NCBI RefSeq assembly: GCF_008001235.1
Contig: NZ_CP040751.1
Location: 975,001 to 1,039,000 of the forward strand
DNA: 64,000 bases
From: Salidesulfovibrio onnuriiensis
GTDB taxonomy: Bacteria > Desulfobacterota > Desulfovibrionia > Desulfovibrionales > Desulfovibrionaceae
Reading direction: 5' to 3'
The notes under the pieces were generated by a model that worked only from the letters and a program-made list of their open reading frames with translations, ran no database searches and was not told where the DNA came from. Positions within the stretch are counted from its first letter, which is position 1. The number at the start of each line of letters is the position of its first letter. Position numbers and translations under genes: made by a program. This document shows, in pieces, positions 1 through 7,206 of the stretch.

Positions 1-1
1 C

Positions 2-619
2 AAGGCTACCGGCGATTCCCTGCTGGAAAAGCGCGGCAAGCGCATCCAGGAGAACCTGTCCATCATAACCGAGGAGGGCGAACGCCTGACCCGGCTCATC
101 AACGACGTGCTCGACCTGAACAAGATCGAATCCGGCCGCATGGGCTGGCGGGACGAGGTTGTCCGGGTCAGCGATATCGTGGAAAAGTCGCTTCAGTCGG
201 TCAAGGGATTGTTTGCCCAGAAGGTACAGGTGGAGCTGCTTCACGAGGTGGAGGACGGCATGCCCTCGGTCGTGGCCGATCCGGACCGTTTGCAGCAGGT
301 GCTCATGAACCTGCTCAACAACTCGGCCAAGTTCACCGAGGAGGGCAGCGTCACGGTCAAGGCCCACCGCGACAACGGCTACATCCGTGTGGAGGTCGTG
401 GACACGGGCGTCGGCATTGCCCCGGAAGACCGCTTGACCATCTTCGAGAAGTTCCACCAGTCCAGCATCAACACCATTAAGGACAAGCCCCAGGGAACGG
501 GCTTGGGCCTGACCATCTGCCGCGAGATCATCGAGCACTATGGCGGGCGCATCTGGGTCCAGTCCGAGCTCGGCAAGGGCAGTTCCTTCATCTTCACCCT
601 GTCTATCGAAAACGACTAG
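2..619 (+). CDS. Sensor histidine kinase, C-terminal part (5' end outside window)
   Basis: The reading frame is open from the window edge, so only the last 206 residues are visible. They begin inside the dimerization/phosphoacceptor domain (helix ending INDVLDLNKIESG) and continue with a complete HATPase_c domain: N-box (DRLQQVLMNLLNNSAKFT), G1 (VDTGVGI), F-box (IFEKFHQ) and G2 (GTGLGLTI). The phosphoacceptor histidine and the sensory part lie upstream of the window. The domain pattern is that of class I two-component kinases that phosphorylate a partner response regulator; neither that partner nor the signal can be seen. No regulator gene follows on this strand. Confidence 0.93.
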   Translation, partial: KATGDSLLEKRGKRIQENLSIITEEGERLTRLINDVLDLNKIESGRMGWRDEVVRVSDIVEKSLQSVKGLFAQKVQVELLHEVEDGMPSVVADPDRLQQVLMNLLNNSAKFTEEGSVTVKAHRDNGYIRVEVVDTGVGIAPEDRLTIFEKFHQSSINTIKDKPQGTGLGLTICREIIEHYGGRIWVQSELGKGSSFIFTLSIEND

Positions 620-635
620 TTCTTCGCAAAAGGTT

Positions 636-664
636 CGGGGACCCGCCACAATGGCAGGTCCCCG
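636..664 (+). terminator. Hairpin after the kinase gene, possible terminator
   Basis: Arms CGGGGACC and GGTCCCCG enclose an inner CGCC/GGC pairing, starting 16 nt after the kinase stop codon. There is no clear T tract, so intrinsic termination is only possible. The next gene lies on the opposite strand and converges on it. Confidence 0.35.
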
Positions 665-749
665 TGGTCTGTCTGCTGCCCCGGTGGAGAGGAGCCGGGA
701 CAGGGAGGAGGTTTTTTGCCGCTGTGCGGCGGGTTGGGGTGGATGAGAT

Positions 750-1187
750 TTACTGCACGAGGTGCCAGCGCCCGTCGGGCCCGCGATAGGCGTCGGCGTA
801 AACGGTTTCCTTCTTGCCGTTGGGCATTTCCGCCAGAAGCTCCACCTCGCGGTAGACGCGTCCGTCATGCTCCCTGGCTGGCCTGGGACGGGCCTGGTAG
901 TTCACGCCCGTGTCCGGGTTGCGCCATTGCGTCACCTGGCCGGACGGGGTGTTTTCCAGGGTGTTGGAAACCTGCTGCCGGTCTGTCTTGTCCATTTCAT
1001 TGCCGACAATGTACCCGGCGGCCATGCCGATGCCCGCGCCGATGGCAGCGCCCGAAATTTTGTTCTTGCTGGCCAGCGCGCCGATGGTGGCCCCGGTGAG
1101 CGCGCCCAGCCCGGCCCCGGACTGGGCCTTGTTGGCGCACCCGGTCGCCAGCAGGGCAAGCGCCGCGAGCAGGATGAAATGTTTCAT
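750..1187 (-). CDS. Glycine-zipper lipoprotein (17 kDa surface antigen/YMGG-like)
   Basis: A 145-residue protein with a lipoprotein signal peptide (hydrophobic LLAALALLA, lipobox ATGC, Cys17). Residues about 25-55 are a glycine/alanine-rich zipper (GAGLGALTGATIGALA, then GAAIGAGIGMAAGYIVG), typical of glycine-zipper 2TM outer-membrane-associated lipoproteins. The C-terminal half is a small soluble domain rich in charged and aromatic residues. The chosen ATG has GAGGA at a good distance; an ATG five codons upstream has its purine tract too close. It probably acts in the envelope as a structural or stability factor, which is inferred from family. It stands alone between convergent and divergent neighbours. 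Confidence 0.82.
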   Translation of the reverse strand: MKHFILLAALALLATGCANKAQSGAGLGALTGATIGALASKNKISGAAIGAGIGMAAGYIVGNEMDKTDRQQVSNTLENTPSGQVTQWRNPDTGVNYQARPRPAREHDGRVYREVELLAEMPNGKKETVYADAYRGPDGRWHLVQ

Positions 1188-1338
1188 GGCTGTTTTCCTC
1201 ATGCCCTTCCTAAGGCAACCTGCGTGCCAAAAAAGTTATCTTCTTGTAATAATTAAAATAGATGTGTTTTGAGTGAGGCGAATGACTGCGGTTGAGAAAC
1301 CTTTTTGCGCAGGTGCGCGCAAAGGGCGAACAGGTCCG

Positions 1339-1367
1339 TTGACAGGCGGATGGGAATTTCCTAGACA
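1339..1367 (+). promoter_or_regulatory. Sigma-70-type promoter of the TetR gene
   Basis: A perfect TTGACA is followed after 17 bp by TAGACA. The predicted transcription start falls in the adjacent palindromic operator, which argues against the early in-frame ATG at 1374 being the start codon. Confidence 0.65.
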
Positions 1368-1369
1368 GG

Positions 1370-1385
1370 CCGAATGAGCATTCGG
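1370..1385. promoter_or_regulatory. Palindromic operator O1 (CCGAATGAGCATTCGG)
   Basis: A perfect 16-bp inverted repeat placed immediately after the -10 element. Its 14-bp core recurs with one central base changed at 2008-2021, before the next gene. The position fits autorepression by the TetR protein encoded downstream. Confidence 0.7.
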
Positions 1386-1412
1386 TCATCCCGCAGGAAT
1401 TCGCCCGGCTTC

Positions 1413-1985
1413 ATGGAAGGAAGCGCCTCCAAGCGCGACCTGGTGCTGCGCTCAGCGCTCAGGCTCATTTCCGAGCACGGGTTCCACAACACCCCCATGT
1501 CGCAGGTGGCTCGGGAGTCCGGCGTGGCCGTGGGCACCATCTATCATCACTTTTCCGGCAAGGAAGCGCTCATCAACGAGCTCTACAGGGAAGTGAAGCT
1601 CTTCATCATGGGCCGCATTGCCGAGGGCTTTGACCCGGCCATGCCCGTGGAGCGGGGGATCCGCCTGGTCTGGCGCAACTATCTGGATTTTCGGCTGACC
1701 CACCCTGTGGAAATGCGCTTTGCCGAGCAGTACAAGAACTCGCCGTATATCGAGCGGGAGACCATAGAGGCCCTGAGCGCCATGAACGAGCCCTTCAATG
1801 CGTTCCTGCGGCGGGGCATTGACGAGGGTGTCCTGGAGGACAGAAGCCCGGTGGTCATCATGGCTGCCCTGTTCGGCCCGGTGGACAGCCTGTCCCATCT
1901 GTGCACCTGGTTCGGCGCGGAGCTTTCCGAGGAGCTCGCCGCCCAGACCGAGGAAGCCTGCTGGCAGGCCATCCGAAAACAATAA
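1413..1985 (+). CDS. TetR/AcrR family transcriptional repressor
   Basis: A 190-residue regulator. The N-terminal helix-turn-helix covers roughly residues 5-55 (ALRLISEHGFHNTPMSQVAR, then SGVAVGTIYHHFSGKEAL), the canonical TetR_N pattern ending in YHHF..K. The helical C-terminal part is the usual ligand-binding/dimer domain, and its ligand is unknown. An in-frame ATG exists 39 nt upstream but lies within the operator at the predicted transcription start, so the internal ATG is preferred; its Shine-Dalgarno (AGGA, about 14 nt away) is weak, so the start is uncertain. Matching palindromes before this gene and before the following hydrolase gene suggest it controls both. Confidence 0.88.
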   Translation: MEGSASKRDLVLRSALRLISEHGFHNTPMSQVARESGVAVGTIYHHFSGKEALINELYREVKLFIMGRIAEGFDPAMPVERGIRLVWRNYLDFRLTHPVEMRFAEQYKNSPYIERETIEALSAMNEPFNAFLRRGIDEGVLEDRSPVVIMAALFGPVDSLSHLCTWFGAELSEELAAQTEEACWQAIRKQ

Positions 1986-2007
1986 CGTACATTTTTTTAC
2001 AACAAAC

Positions 2008-2021
2008 CGAATGAACATTCG
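2008..2021. promoter_or_regulatory. Palindromic operator O2 (CGAATGAACATTCG)
   Basis: This matches the 14-bp core of operator O1 except for one central base. It lies between the TetR stop codon and the RomA-like gene, about 80 bp before that start codon. Two matching palindromes in one locus strongly suggest binding sites of the local TetR protein. Confidence 0.7.
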
Positions 2022-2102
2022 TTCGATTTTTTGTAAGGCTGTCTTGAGAAGAGTGGAAAACGAATTCGAGCCGGAAGGATGCTCGTACGGCGAGGAAGAG
2101 CC

Positions 2103-3212
2103 ATGAAAAGGATTGTATTCGCGCTGGCCGTTGTTGTATTGGGCTGCCTTGTGGTGGCCTGCGCGGCCCGGCCCAACTTTACCGGAGAACAGATGAGACG
2201 CATGCAAAGTTCCAGCAATTACGCGGACGGCAAGTTCCGAAACCCCACGGGCCTTTCCGCCGACGTCGTTGTTTCCTATCCCTCCATGATTTTCAACTAC
2301 CTGTTCGGTGAAGGGGAGCGCTTTCCCCGGACGCCGCCCGTTGTCGAGCCGCTGAACCCGCTTGCCATGGCCGAGGGATCCTCGCTCAAGGTGGCCTGGC
2401 TTGGGCATTCCACGGTGCTCCTCAATGTGGAAGGGGTCACCGTGCTCACGGATCCGGTGTTCAGCAAGCGGGTGTCCCCGTTCTCCTTTGCCGGGCCGAG
2501 CCGGTTCCACGATCGTCTGGCCATTGAGCCCGACCGTCTCCCTTCCATCGACGTGGTGGTCATTTCCCACGATCATTACGATCACCTGGACAGGGCCGCC
2601 ATTGAAACTCTCCACCCCAGGGTGGGATGTTTTTATGTCCCTCTCGGAGTCGGTGCGTATCTCGCCGAATGGGGCGTACCCAAAAACAAGATCGTGGAAC
2701 TGGACTGGTGGGAGGAGGCGCAACATCCGTCGGGACTGACCCTGGCCTGCACGCCGTCCCACCATTTTTCCGGCAGGGGGATCTTTGGCCGCAACACCAC
2801 CCTGTGGTGCTCCTGGTCTATTCTCGGGAAAGAGGAACGGGTCTACTTCAGCGGGGATTCCGGGTATTCATCCCATTTCAGGGAGATCGGCGAAAAGTAT
2901 GGCCCCTTCGACCTGACCCTGATGGAGTCCGGGGCCTACAGCGAATACTGGCCCTATGCCCACATGCAGCCCGAGCAGAGCGTCCAGGCCCACCTGGACG
3001 TGGGGGGAAAGGTTATGCTGCCCATTCACTGGGGGACCTTCAACCTGGCCCTGCACGATTGGGACGAACCCATACGGCGGGTCATGGACAGGGCGCGGCA
3101 GACGGATGTTCCTGTCCTTGCCACGGTGTCTGGTCGGGTGGTGGAGTTGTCACCCGGGCGGTTCGAGACGGCGGAGACCAGCGCCCCGGAACTTCGGATG
3201 GAGATCCGCTAG
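2103..3212 (+). CDS. RomA/NAPE-PLD-like metallo-beta-lactamase-fold lipoprotein
   Basis: A 369-residue exported protein with a lipobox (VVAC, Cys20) and the metallo-hydrolase signature HDHYDH at about residues 156-161. Further family landmarks are GHSTVLL near the domain start, DPVFSKRVSPFSFAGPSRFH, a metal-ligand aspartate in YFSGDSGY, and the late histidine in PIHWGTFNL. This arrangement is that of NAPE-type phospholipase D/RomA-like hydrolases, which act on a phosphodiester or lipid-like substrate; the substrate here is unknown. AGGAAG precedes the chosen ATG. RomA genes in enterobacteria also lie beside a TetR regulator (RamR), so the pairing may be a conserved theme. Its stop codon directly abuts the convergent serB stop codon. 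Confidence 0.87.
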   Translation: MKRIVFALAVVVLGCLVVACAARPNFTGEQMRRMQSSSNYADGKFRNPTGLSADVVVSYPSMIFNYLFGEGERFPRTPPVVEPLNPLAMAEGSSLKVAWLGHSTVLLNVEGVTVLTDPVFSKRVSPFSFAGPSRFHDRLAIEPDRLPSIDVVVISHDHYDHLDRAAIETLHPRVGCFYVPLGVGAYLAEWGVPKNKIVELDWWEEAQHPSGLTLACTPSHHFSGRGIFGRNTTLWCSWSILGKEERVYFSGDSGYSSHFREIGEKYGPFDLTLMESGAYSEYWPYAHMQPEQSVQAHLDVGGKVMLPIHWGTFNLALHDWDEPIRRVMDRARQTDVPVLATVSGRVVELSPGRFETAETSAPELRMEIR

Positions 3213-4427
3213 TTAGTGCACGGTTTCGCGGTCGCGTACGCCGATGAGGTAGAGGATGGAGTCCAGCCCCAGGGTGGAGATGGACTGGCGGGCCCCCTGC
3301 TTGACCTTGGGCTTGGCGTGGAAGGCGATGCCCAGCCCCGCAAGGTTGAGCATGGGCAGATCGTTGGCCCCGTCGCCCACGGCGATGCACTGCTGCAGGC
3401 TGATGCCTTCCTTGTCCGCAATGTGCTTGAGCAGTTCGGCCTTTTTGTTGGCGTCCACGATGTATCCCTCGGCCCTGCCCGTAAGCTTGCCGTTCACGAT
3501 CTCCAGCTGGTTGGCGTAGACGTAGTCGAGGCCCAGGCGTTCCTTGAGCCGGTTGCCGAAGTAGGTGAACCCGCCCGAAAGGATGGCCACGGTATAGCCC
3601 ACGGATTTGAGCACCCGGATGAGGCGCTCGGCCCCCTCGGTGAGCGGCAGCCGGTCATAGACCTTTTCCAACACGGATTCGTCCAGCCCTTCCAGCAGGG
3701 CCAGACGCTTTGTCAGGCTCTGGCTGAAGTCCAGTTCGCCGCGCATGGCTTCCTCGGTGATGGCCGCCACCTTGTCGCCCACCCCGGCCTCCTTGGCCAG
3801 TTCGTCTATGACCTCGGCCTGGATCAGGGTGGAGTCCATGTCAAAGGCCACCAGCCTGCGGTTGCGGCGGAAGATGTTGTCTTCCTGGAAGGCGATGTCC
3901 ACGCCCAGCGCCGCAGAAAGGTCCAGGAGCTGCGCCCGGAGCGCGGCCATGTCCCGGGGGGTGCCGCGGACCGTGAATTCCACGCAGGCGCGTGAAAGGG
4001 AACGGTCGCTGTCCAGCGGCATGCGGCCGGAAAGCCTGTGGATGGTGTCGATGTTCAGGCCGTTGTCGCGCATGATGGTCGAGACGCGCGCCACCTGCGC
4101 GGAGGTGATGTGCCGGGCCAGCAGGGTCACGATGTGCCTCGGGCGGTTGGCGGCCCCGACCCAGCTCTCGTATTTTTCCTTTTCCAGGGGATGCAGCTTC
4201 ATGGAGACGCCCAGTTCGTGGGCCTTGAAGAGCATGTCCTTGAGCACTGGCTTGGAGTCGGCGGGCAGGCGCACCAGGATTCCCAATGTCAGGAAGTCGT
4301 GGATGACCGACTGGCCGATGTCCAGGATGTCCACGCCGAAGTCCGCGAGAACCTCGGCCAGGGTGGCGGTCAGGCCGGGGCGGTCCTGTCCGGTGACGTG
4401 TATGAGAATCAACTGTTCGTTGGGCAT
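3213..4427 (-). CDS. serB: Phosphoserine phosphatase with N-terminal ACT domains
   Basis: A 404-residue protein. Residues about 1-180 hold two ACT-like regulatory domains (LILIHVTGQDRPGLTATLAE, and a second starting near RHIVTLL). The C-terminal HAD domain has motif I FDMDSTLIQAEVID, motif II LSGGF, and motif IV GDGANDLPML. It dephosphorylates O-phospho-L-serine in the last step of serine synthesis in the cytoplasm. GAGGGAG six bases before the ATG supports this start, and the first residues match where ACT-SerB proteins begin. It is convergent with the RomA-like gene with no bases between the stop codons, and divergent from the arsR operon. Confidence 0.95.
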   Translation of the reverse strand: MPNEQLILIHVTGQDRPGLTATLAEVLADFGVDILDIGQSVIHDFLTLGILVRLPADSKPVLKDMLFKAHELGVSMKLHPLEKEKYESWVGAANRPRHIVTLLARHITSAQVARVSTIMRDNGLNIDTIHRLSGRMPLDSDRSLSRACVEFTVRGTPRDMAALRAQLLDLSAALGVDIAFQEDNIFRRNRRLVAFDMDSTLIQAEVIDELAKEAGVGDKVAAITEEAMRGELDFSQSLTKRLALLEGLDESVLEKVYDRLPLTEGAERLIRVLKSVGYTVAILSGGFTYFGNRLKERLGLDYVYANQLEIVNGKLTGRAEGYIVDANKKAELLKHIADKEGISLQQCIAVGDGANDLPMLNLAGLGIAFHAKPKVKQGARQSISTLGLDSILYLIGVRDRETVH

Positions 4428-4501
4428 GGGCGGCTCCCTCTCGTGAAATTCCCGGGAACCTTCGCATAATTTCCTGCGGCAGTAAATCGCGCACTCAAGG
4501 G

Positions 4502-4530
4502 TTGACCCCATGGACCTATTTGTCTATTTT
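4502..4530 (+). promoter_or_regulatory. Sigma-70-type promoter of the arsR-permease operon
   Basis: TTGACC and TATTTT are separated by 17 bp. The -10 element lies within the long palindrome at 4519-4544, so bound repressor would block polymerase. Confidence 0.65.
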
Positions 4531-4544
4531 GCCAAATAGACAAA
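4519..4544. promoter_or_regulatory. ArsR-type operator palindrome
   Basis: A 26-bp inverted repeat with arms TTTGTCTATTT and AAATAGACAAA around a 4-bp centre, 15 bp before the arsR start codon. AT-rich palindromes over the promoter are typical ArsR/SmtB binding sites. Confidence 0.75.
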
Positions 4545-4558
4545 CGACGAGGAAACGC

Positions 4559-4885
4559 ATGTTGAAACAGATGGAATCGGACAAGTCCTACGAACTGACC
4601 GCCGAGGTATTTAAGGCCATGGGCCACCCGGCCCGGCTCGCCATGCTGGCGGCCCTGGGCCAGGGAGAGCAGTGCGTCTGCGAGCTGCAGAAGCTGGTGG
4701 AGCTGGATATGTCCACCGTGTCCAGGCACCTGGCCGTGCTCAAGCGGGCCGGGGTGGTTTCTTCGCGCAAGCAGGGCAACTGGGCCTATTACCGGCTGGA
4801 GCTGGAGTGCGTGGGCGCGTTCATTGATTGTATAGAAACCGCAAAATCGGGAAAGAAGACGAGGTGTTCGCAATGCAGGAACTGA
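4559..4885 (+). CDS. ArsR family metal(loid)-responsive repressor
   Basis: A 108-residue winged-helix protein. The recognition helix region (LDMSTVSRHLAVLKRAGVV) and wing (SSRKQGNWAYYRL) match ArsR/SmtB. A CVC motif just before the recognition helix is the arrangement of arsenite-sensing ArsR proteins (CxC), and the C-terminus has a CSQC pair that may add ligands. GAGGA seven bases upstream supports the ATG. The gene overlaps the following permease gene by 13 nt, so the two are translationally coupled. A palindrome over its own promoter indicates autorepression, relieved when thiolate ligands bind metal or arsenic. The exact inducer is inferred. Confidence 0.92.
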   Translation: MLKQMESDKSYELTAEVFKAMGHPARLAMLAALGQGEQCVCELQKLVELDMSTVSRHLAVLKRAGVVSSRKQGNWAYYRLELECVGAFIDCIETAKSGKKTRCSQCRN

Positions 4886-5964
4886 AGATGGCGCCGCAAC
4901 AGCCGTGCGCCTGCATGAGCGGCGGAAAGCCGCAGGCCAGACAGTGGAGCACGGGCCGCATGACCCTTGCGGGAGGAGCCCTGCTCCTGCTCTGGATGGC
5001 CGTATATTCCCAACTTCGGCCCTTTGCCTCCTGGGTCACCGAGTCCCTGCTGGGGCTCGACTCTGCCTCGCACATGGGCGCAGCCGTGGAATTCTTTGTT
5101 TACGACACCCCCAAAGTGCTCCTGCTGCTGGCCCTGATCGTCTTTTTCATCGGCGTGGTCCGGTCCTGGTTCACGCCCGAGAAGACACGGGCCATGCTCG
5201 CCGGAAAGCGCGAAGTGGTGGGCAACGGCATGGCCGCCTGCCTGGGCGTGCTGACCCCGTTCTGCTCCTGCTCGGCCGTGCCCCTGTTCGTGGGTTTCGT
5301 TTCCGCGGGCATTCCCCTGGGCGTGACCTTTTCCTTTCTCATTGCCGCGCCCATGGTCAACGAAGTGGCCCTTGTCTTGCTCTACGGCATGTTCGGCTGG
5401 AAGGTGGCCCTGCTCTATCTGGTCACGGGGCTGACCATCGCCATGGCGGCCGGCTGGGTCATCGGCCGTCTGCATATGGAGAAACATTTACAGGACTGGG
5501 TGCGCAACCAGCTCTCCATGGGCGGCGCTCCCGCCCATGGCGTCCTGACCCTTTCCGACCGCGCGCGGGCCGGGGTGGAGGCCGTGCGCGAGATCGTGGG
5601 CAAGGTCTGGGTCTACGTGGTGCTCGGCATTGCCGTGGGCGCGGGCATTCACGGCTACGTGCCTCAGGACTTCATGGCCTCCATCATGGGCAGGGAGGCC
5701 TGGTGGTCCGTGCCCCTGGCCGTAGTTATCGGCATCCCCATGTATACCAACGCCGCAGGCGTGGTTCCGGTGATTCATGCACTTATCGGTAAGGGAGCGG
5801 CGCTCGGATCGGCTTTGGCTTTCATGATGTCGGTGATCGCGCTTTCGCTTCCCGAAATGCTCATTCTCAAGAAGGTGCTCAAGGTCCGGCTCATCGTCAC
5901 CTTTGCCTCGGTGGTGGGCTGCGGGATATTGATTGTGGGGTATCTCTTCAACATGATACTGTGA
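4873..5964 (+). CDS. ArsP/YraQ (UPF0718) family permease
   Basis: A 363-residue inner-membrane protein with about eight hydrophobic segments. The hallmark FCSCSAVPLFVGFVSAGIPL includes the paired cysteines of this family, followed by AAPMVNEVAL; the second half repeats the fold (GIPMYTNAAGVVPV). The N-terminus carries an extra CAC cysteine motif before the first membrane segment. Family members include ArsP, which exports trivalent organoarsenicals, and others linked to metal homeostasis. Overlap with a CxC-type ArsR gene makes metal or arsenic export the likeliest role. GAGG precedes the chosen ATG. Substrate specificity cannot be read from sequence. Confidence 0.9.
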   Translation: MQELKMAPQQPCACMSGGKPQARQWSTGRMTLAGGALLLLWMAVYSQLRPFASWVTESLLGLDSASHMGAAVEFFVYDTPKVLLLLALIVFFIGVVRSWFTPEKTRAMLAGKREVVGNGMAACLGVLTPFCSCSAVPLFVGFVSAGIPLGVTFSFLIAAPMVNEVALVLLYGMFGWKVALLYLVTGLTIAMAAGWVIGRLHMEKHLQDWVRNQLSMGGAPAHGVLTLSDRARAGVEAVREIVGKVWVYVVLGIAVGAGIHGYVPQDFMASIMGREAWWSVPLAVVIGIPMYTNAAGVVPVIHALIGKGAALGSALAFMMSVIALSLPEMLILKKVLKVRLIVTFASVVGCGILIVGYLFNMIL

Positions 5965-5967
5965 CGC

Positions 5968-7088
5968 ATGAACATACATTCCTATAGAAATCTGTTTCCC
6001 ATTACCGAGAACAAAGTCTACCTGAGCAACTCCGCATCCACCCCGGCCTCCACGCGGCAGGTGGATGCCATGGCCCGTTTCTTTCAGGATTGGGCCATGC
6101 AGGGGCGCGAATGCGTGGATTACTACATGGATCAGGCCGAGGAGGCCCGGGGGACGGTCGCCGATCTCATCGGGGCCGACTGCGAGGAGGTCGCCTTTGT
6201 CTCCAACACCTCCATGGGACTCAATGCCGTGGCTCAAGGGCTGAAGCTCGGCCCGGGCGACGCGGTGCTGGTGCCGGTGCCGGATTTCCCGGCCAACGTC
6301 TTTGCCTGGAAGAATCTGGAGCAGGACGGGGTGCGCATCGTGGAGGTGCCCAAGCGCGAGGACGGCCGATTCGGCGTGGAGGAGTTGGAAAAATCCCTGG
6401 TGCCGGGCGCCAGGGTGGTTGCTCTCAGTTCCGTTGATTTCGTGACAGGATTCGCCGCCGATCTCAAGGCCATCGGTTCGTTTTGCCGGGAAAAGGGGCT
6501 GCTGTTCTGCGTGGACGCCATCCAGGGCCTGGGCGTGCTGCCGCTCGACGTCAGGGAATGCGGCATCCACTTTCTGTCCTCGGGCACCTACAAGTGGCTC
6601 CTGGGTCAGCGCGGGGCTGCCCTGCTTTATGTTTCCGAGGAGGCGGACCATCTCGTTTCCCTGCCCTGGGCCGGGTGGCGCACCATGGCCGTGGACGGCT
6701 GGGAACTGCATTTTTCCCCCAAGAAGGGGGCGAGAAGGCTGGAGCCCGGTTCCCTGGACATCATGGGAGCGCTGGCCGCCAAGGCAGGCCTGGACATCAT
6801 CGCCGAGGCGGGAATGGCCGGAATTCATACCCGGATCATGGACCTCACGGACATGGTCAAGGCCGAACTGGACAGCCGGAGCCTGGAGGTGGTCAGCCCC
6901 TGGGGGCCGGGGAACGTTCCGGCATTGTTTCCTTTTTTGTGGACGATCCGGACAAGGTCGTGCGGGATCTTGCCGCACGCGAGGTTTACTGCACCGCCAG
7001 GATGGGTGTGGTGCGCGTCGCGCCGCACTTCTACAACAACGAGGCCGACATCGAGGCGTTCTTCGATGCCCTGGACAGGACGCTGTAA
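5968..7088 (+). pseudogene. Class V aminotransferase (cysteine desulfurase-like), frameshifted near the 3' end
   Basis: The ATG follows the permease stop codon by 3 nt. Residues 1-310 form a good PLP fold-type I enzyme of the class V/NifS-like family: YLSNSASTP at the start, FVSNTSMGLNAV, the aspartate of FCVDAIQGLGV, and the PLP lysine in SSGTYKWLLG. Around 6907-6913 the frame breaks: the expected C-terminus (SGIVSFFVDDPDKVV through FFDALDRTL) continues one frame over and ends at 7088. One extra G in a GGGG run would restore a 373-residue protein. Either a real inactivating deletion or a homopolymer sequencing error explains this. Linkage to the arsR-permease pair suggests sulfur or metalloid chemistry, but the substrate is unknown. 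Confidence 0.85.
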
Positions 7089-7206
7089 CGGCCGGGGGAC
7101 AAAAACCGTAATAATAATAGAATAGAATGCCATCCGCCTTGTCAGAAAATCGGGGGCAAGCTATACAGAAGGAAACCCGTCACCCGAGTCCCCGCATGGA
7201 GGAGGC

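Noticed and set aside
1374-1412. ATG at 1374 as start of the TetR gene
   Set aside because: It lies within the perfect operator and at the predicted transcription start, with no room for a ribosome-binding site; the internal ATG is preferred, though leaderless translation cannot be excluded.
6900-6915. Programmed ribosomal frameshift in the aminotransferase gene
   Set aside because: No slippery heptamer with downstream pseudoknot is evident and the family does not use recoding; a deletion or sequencing error is simpler.
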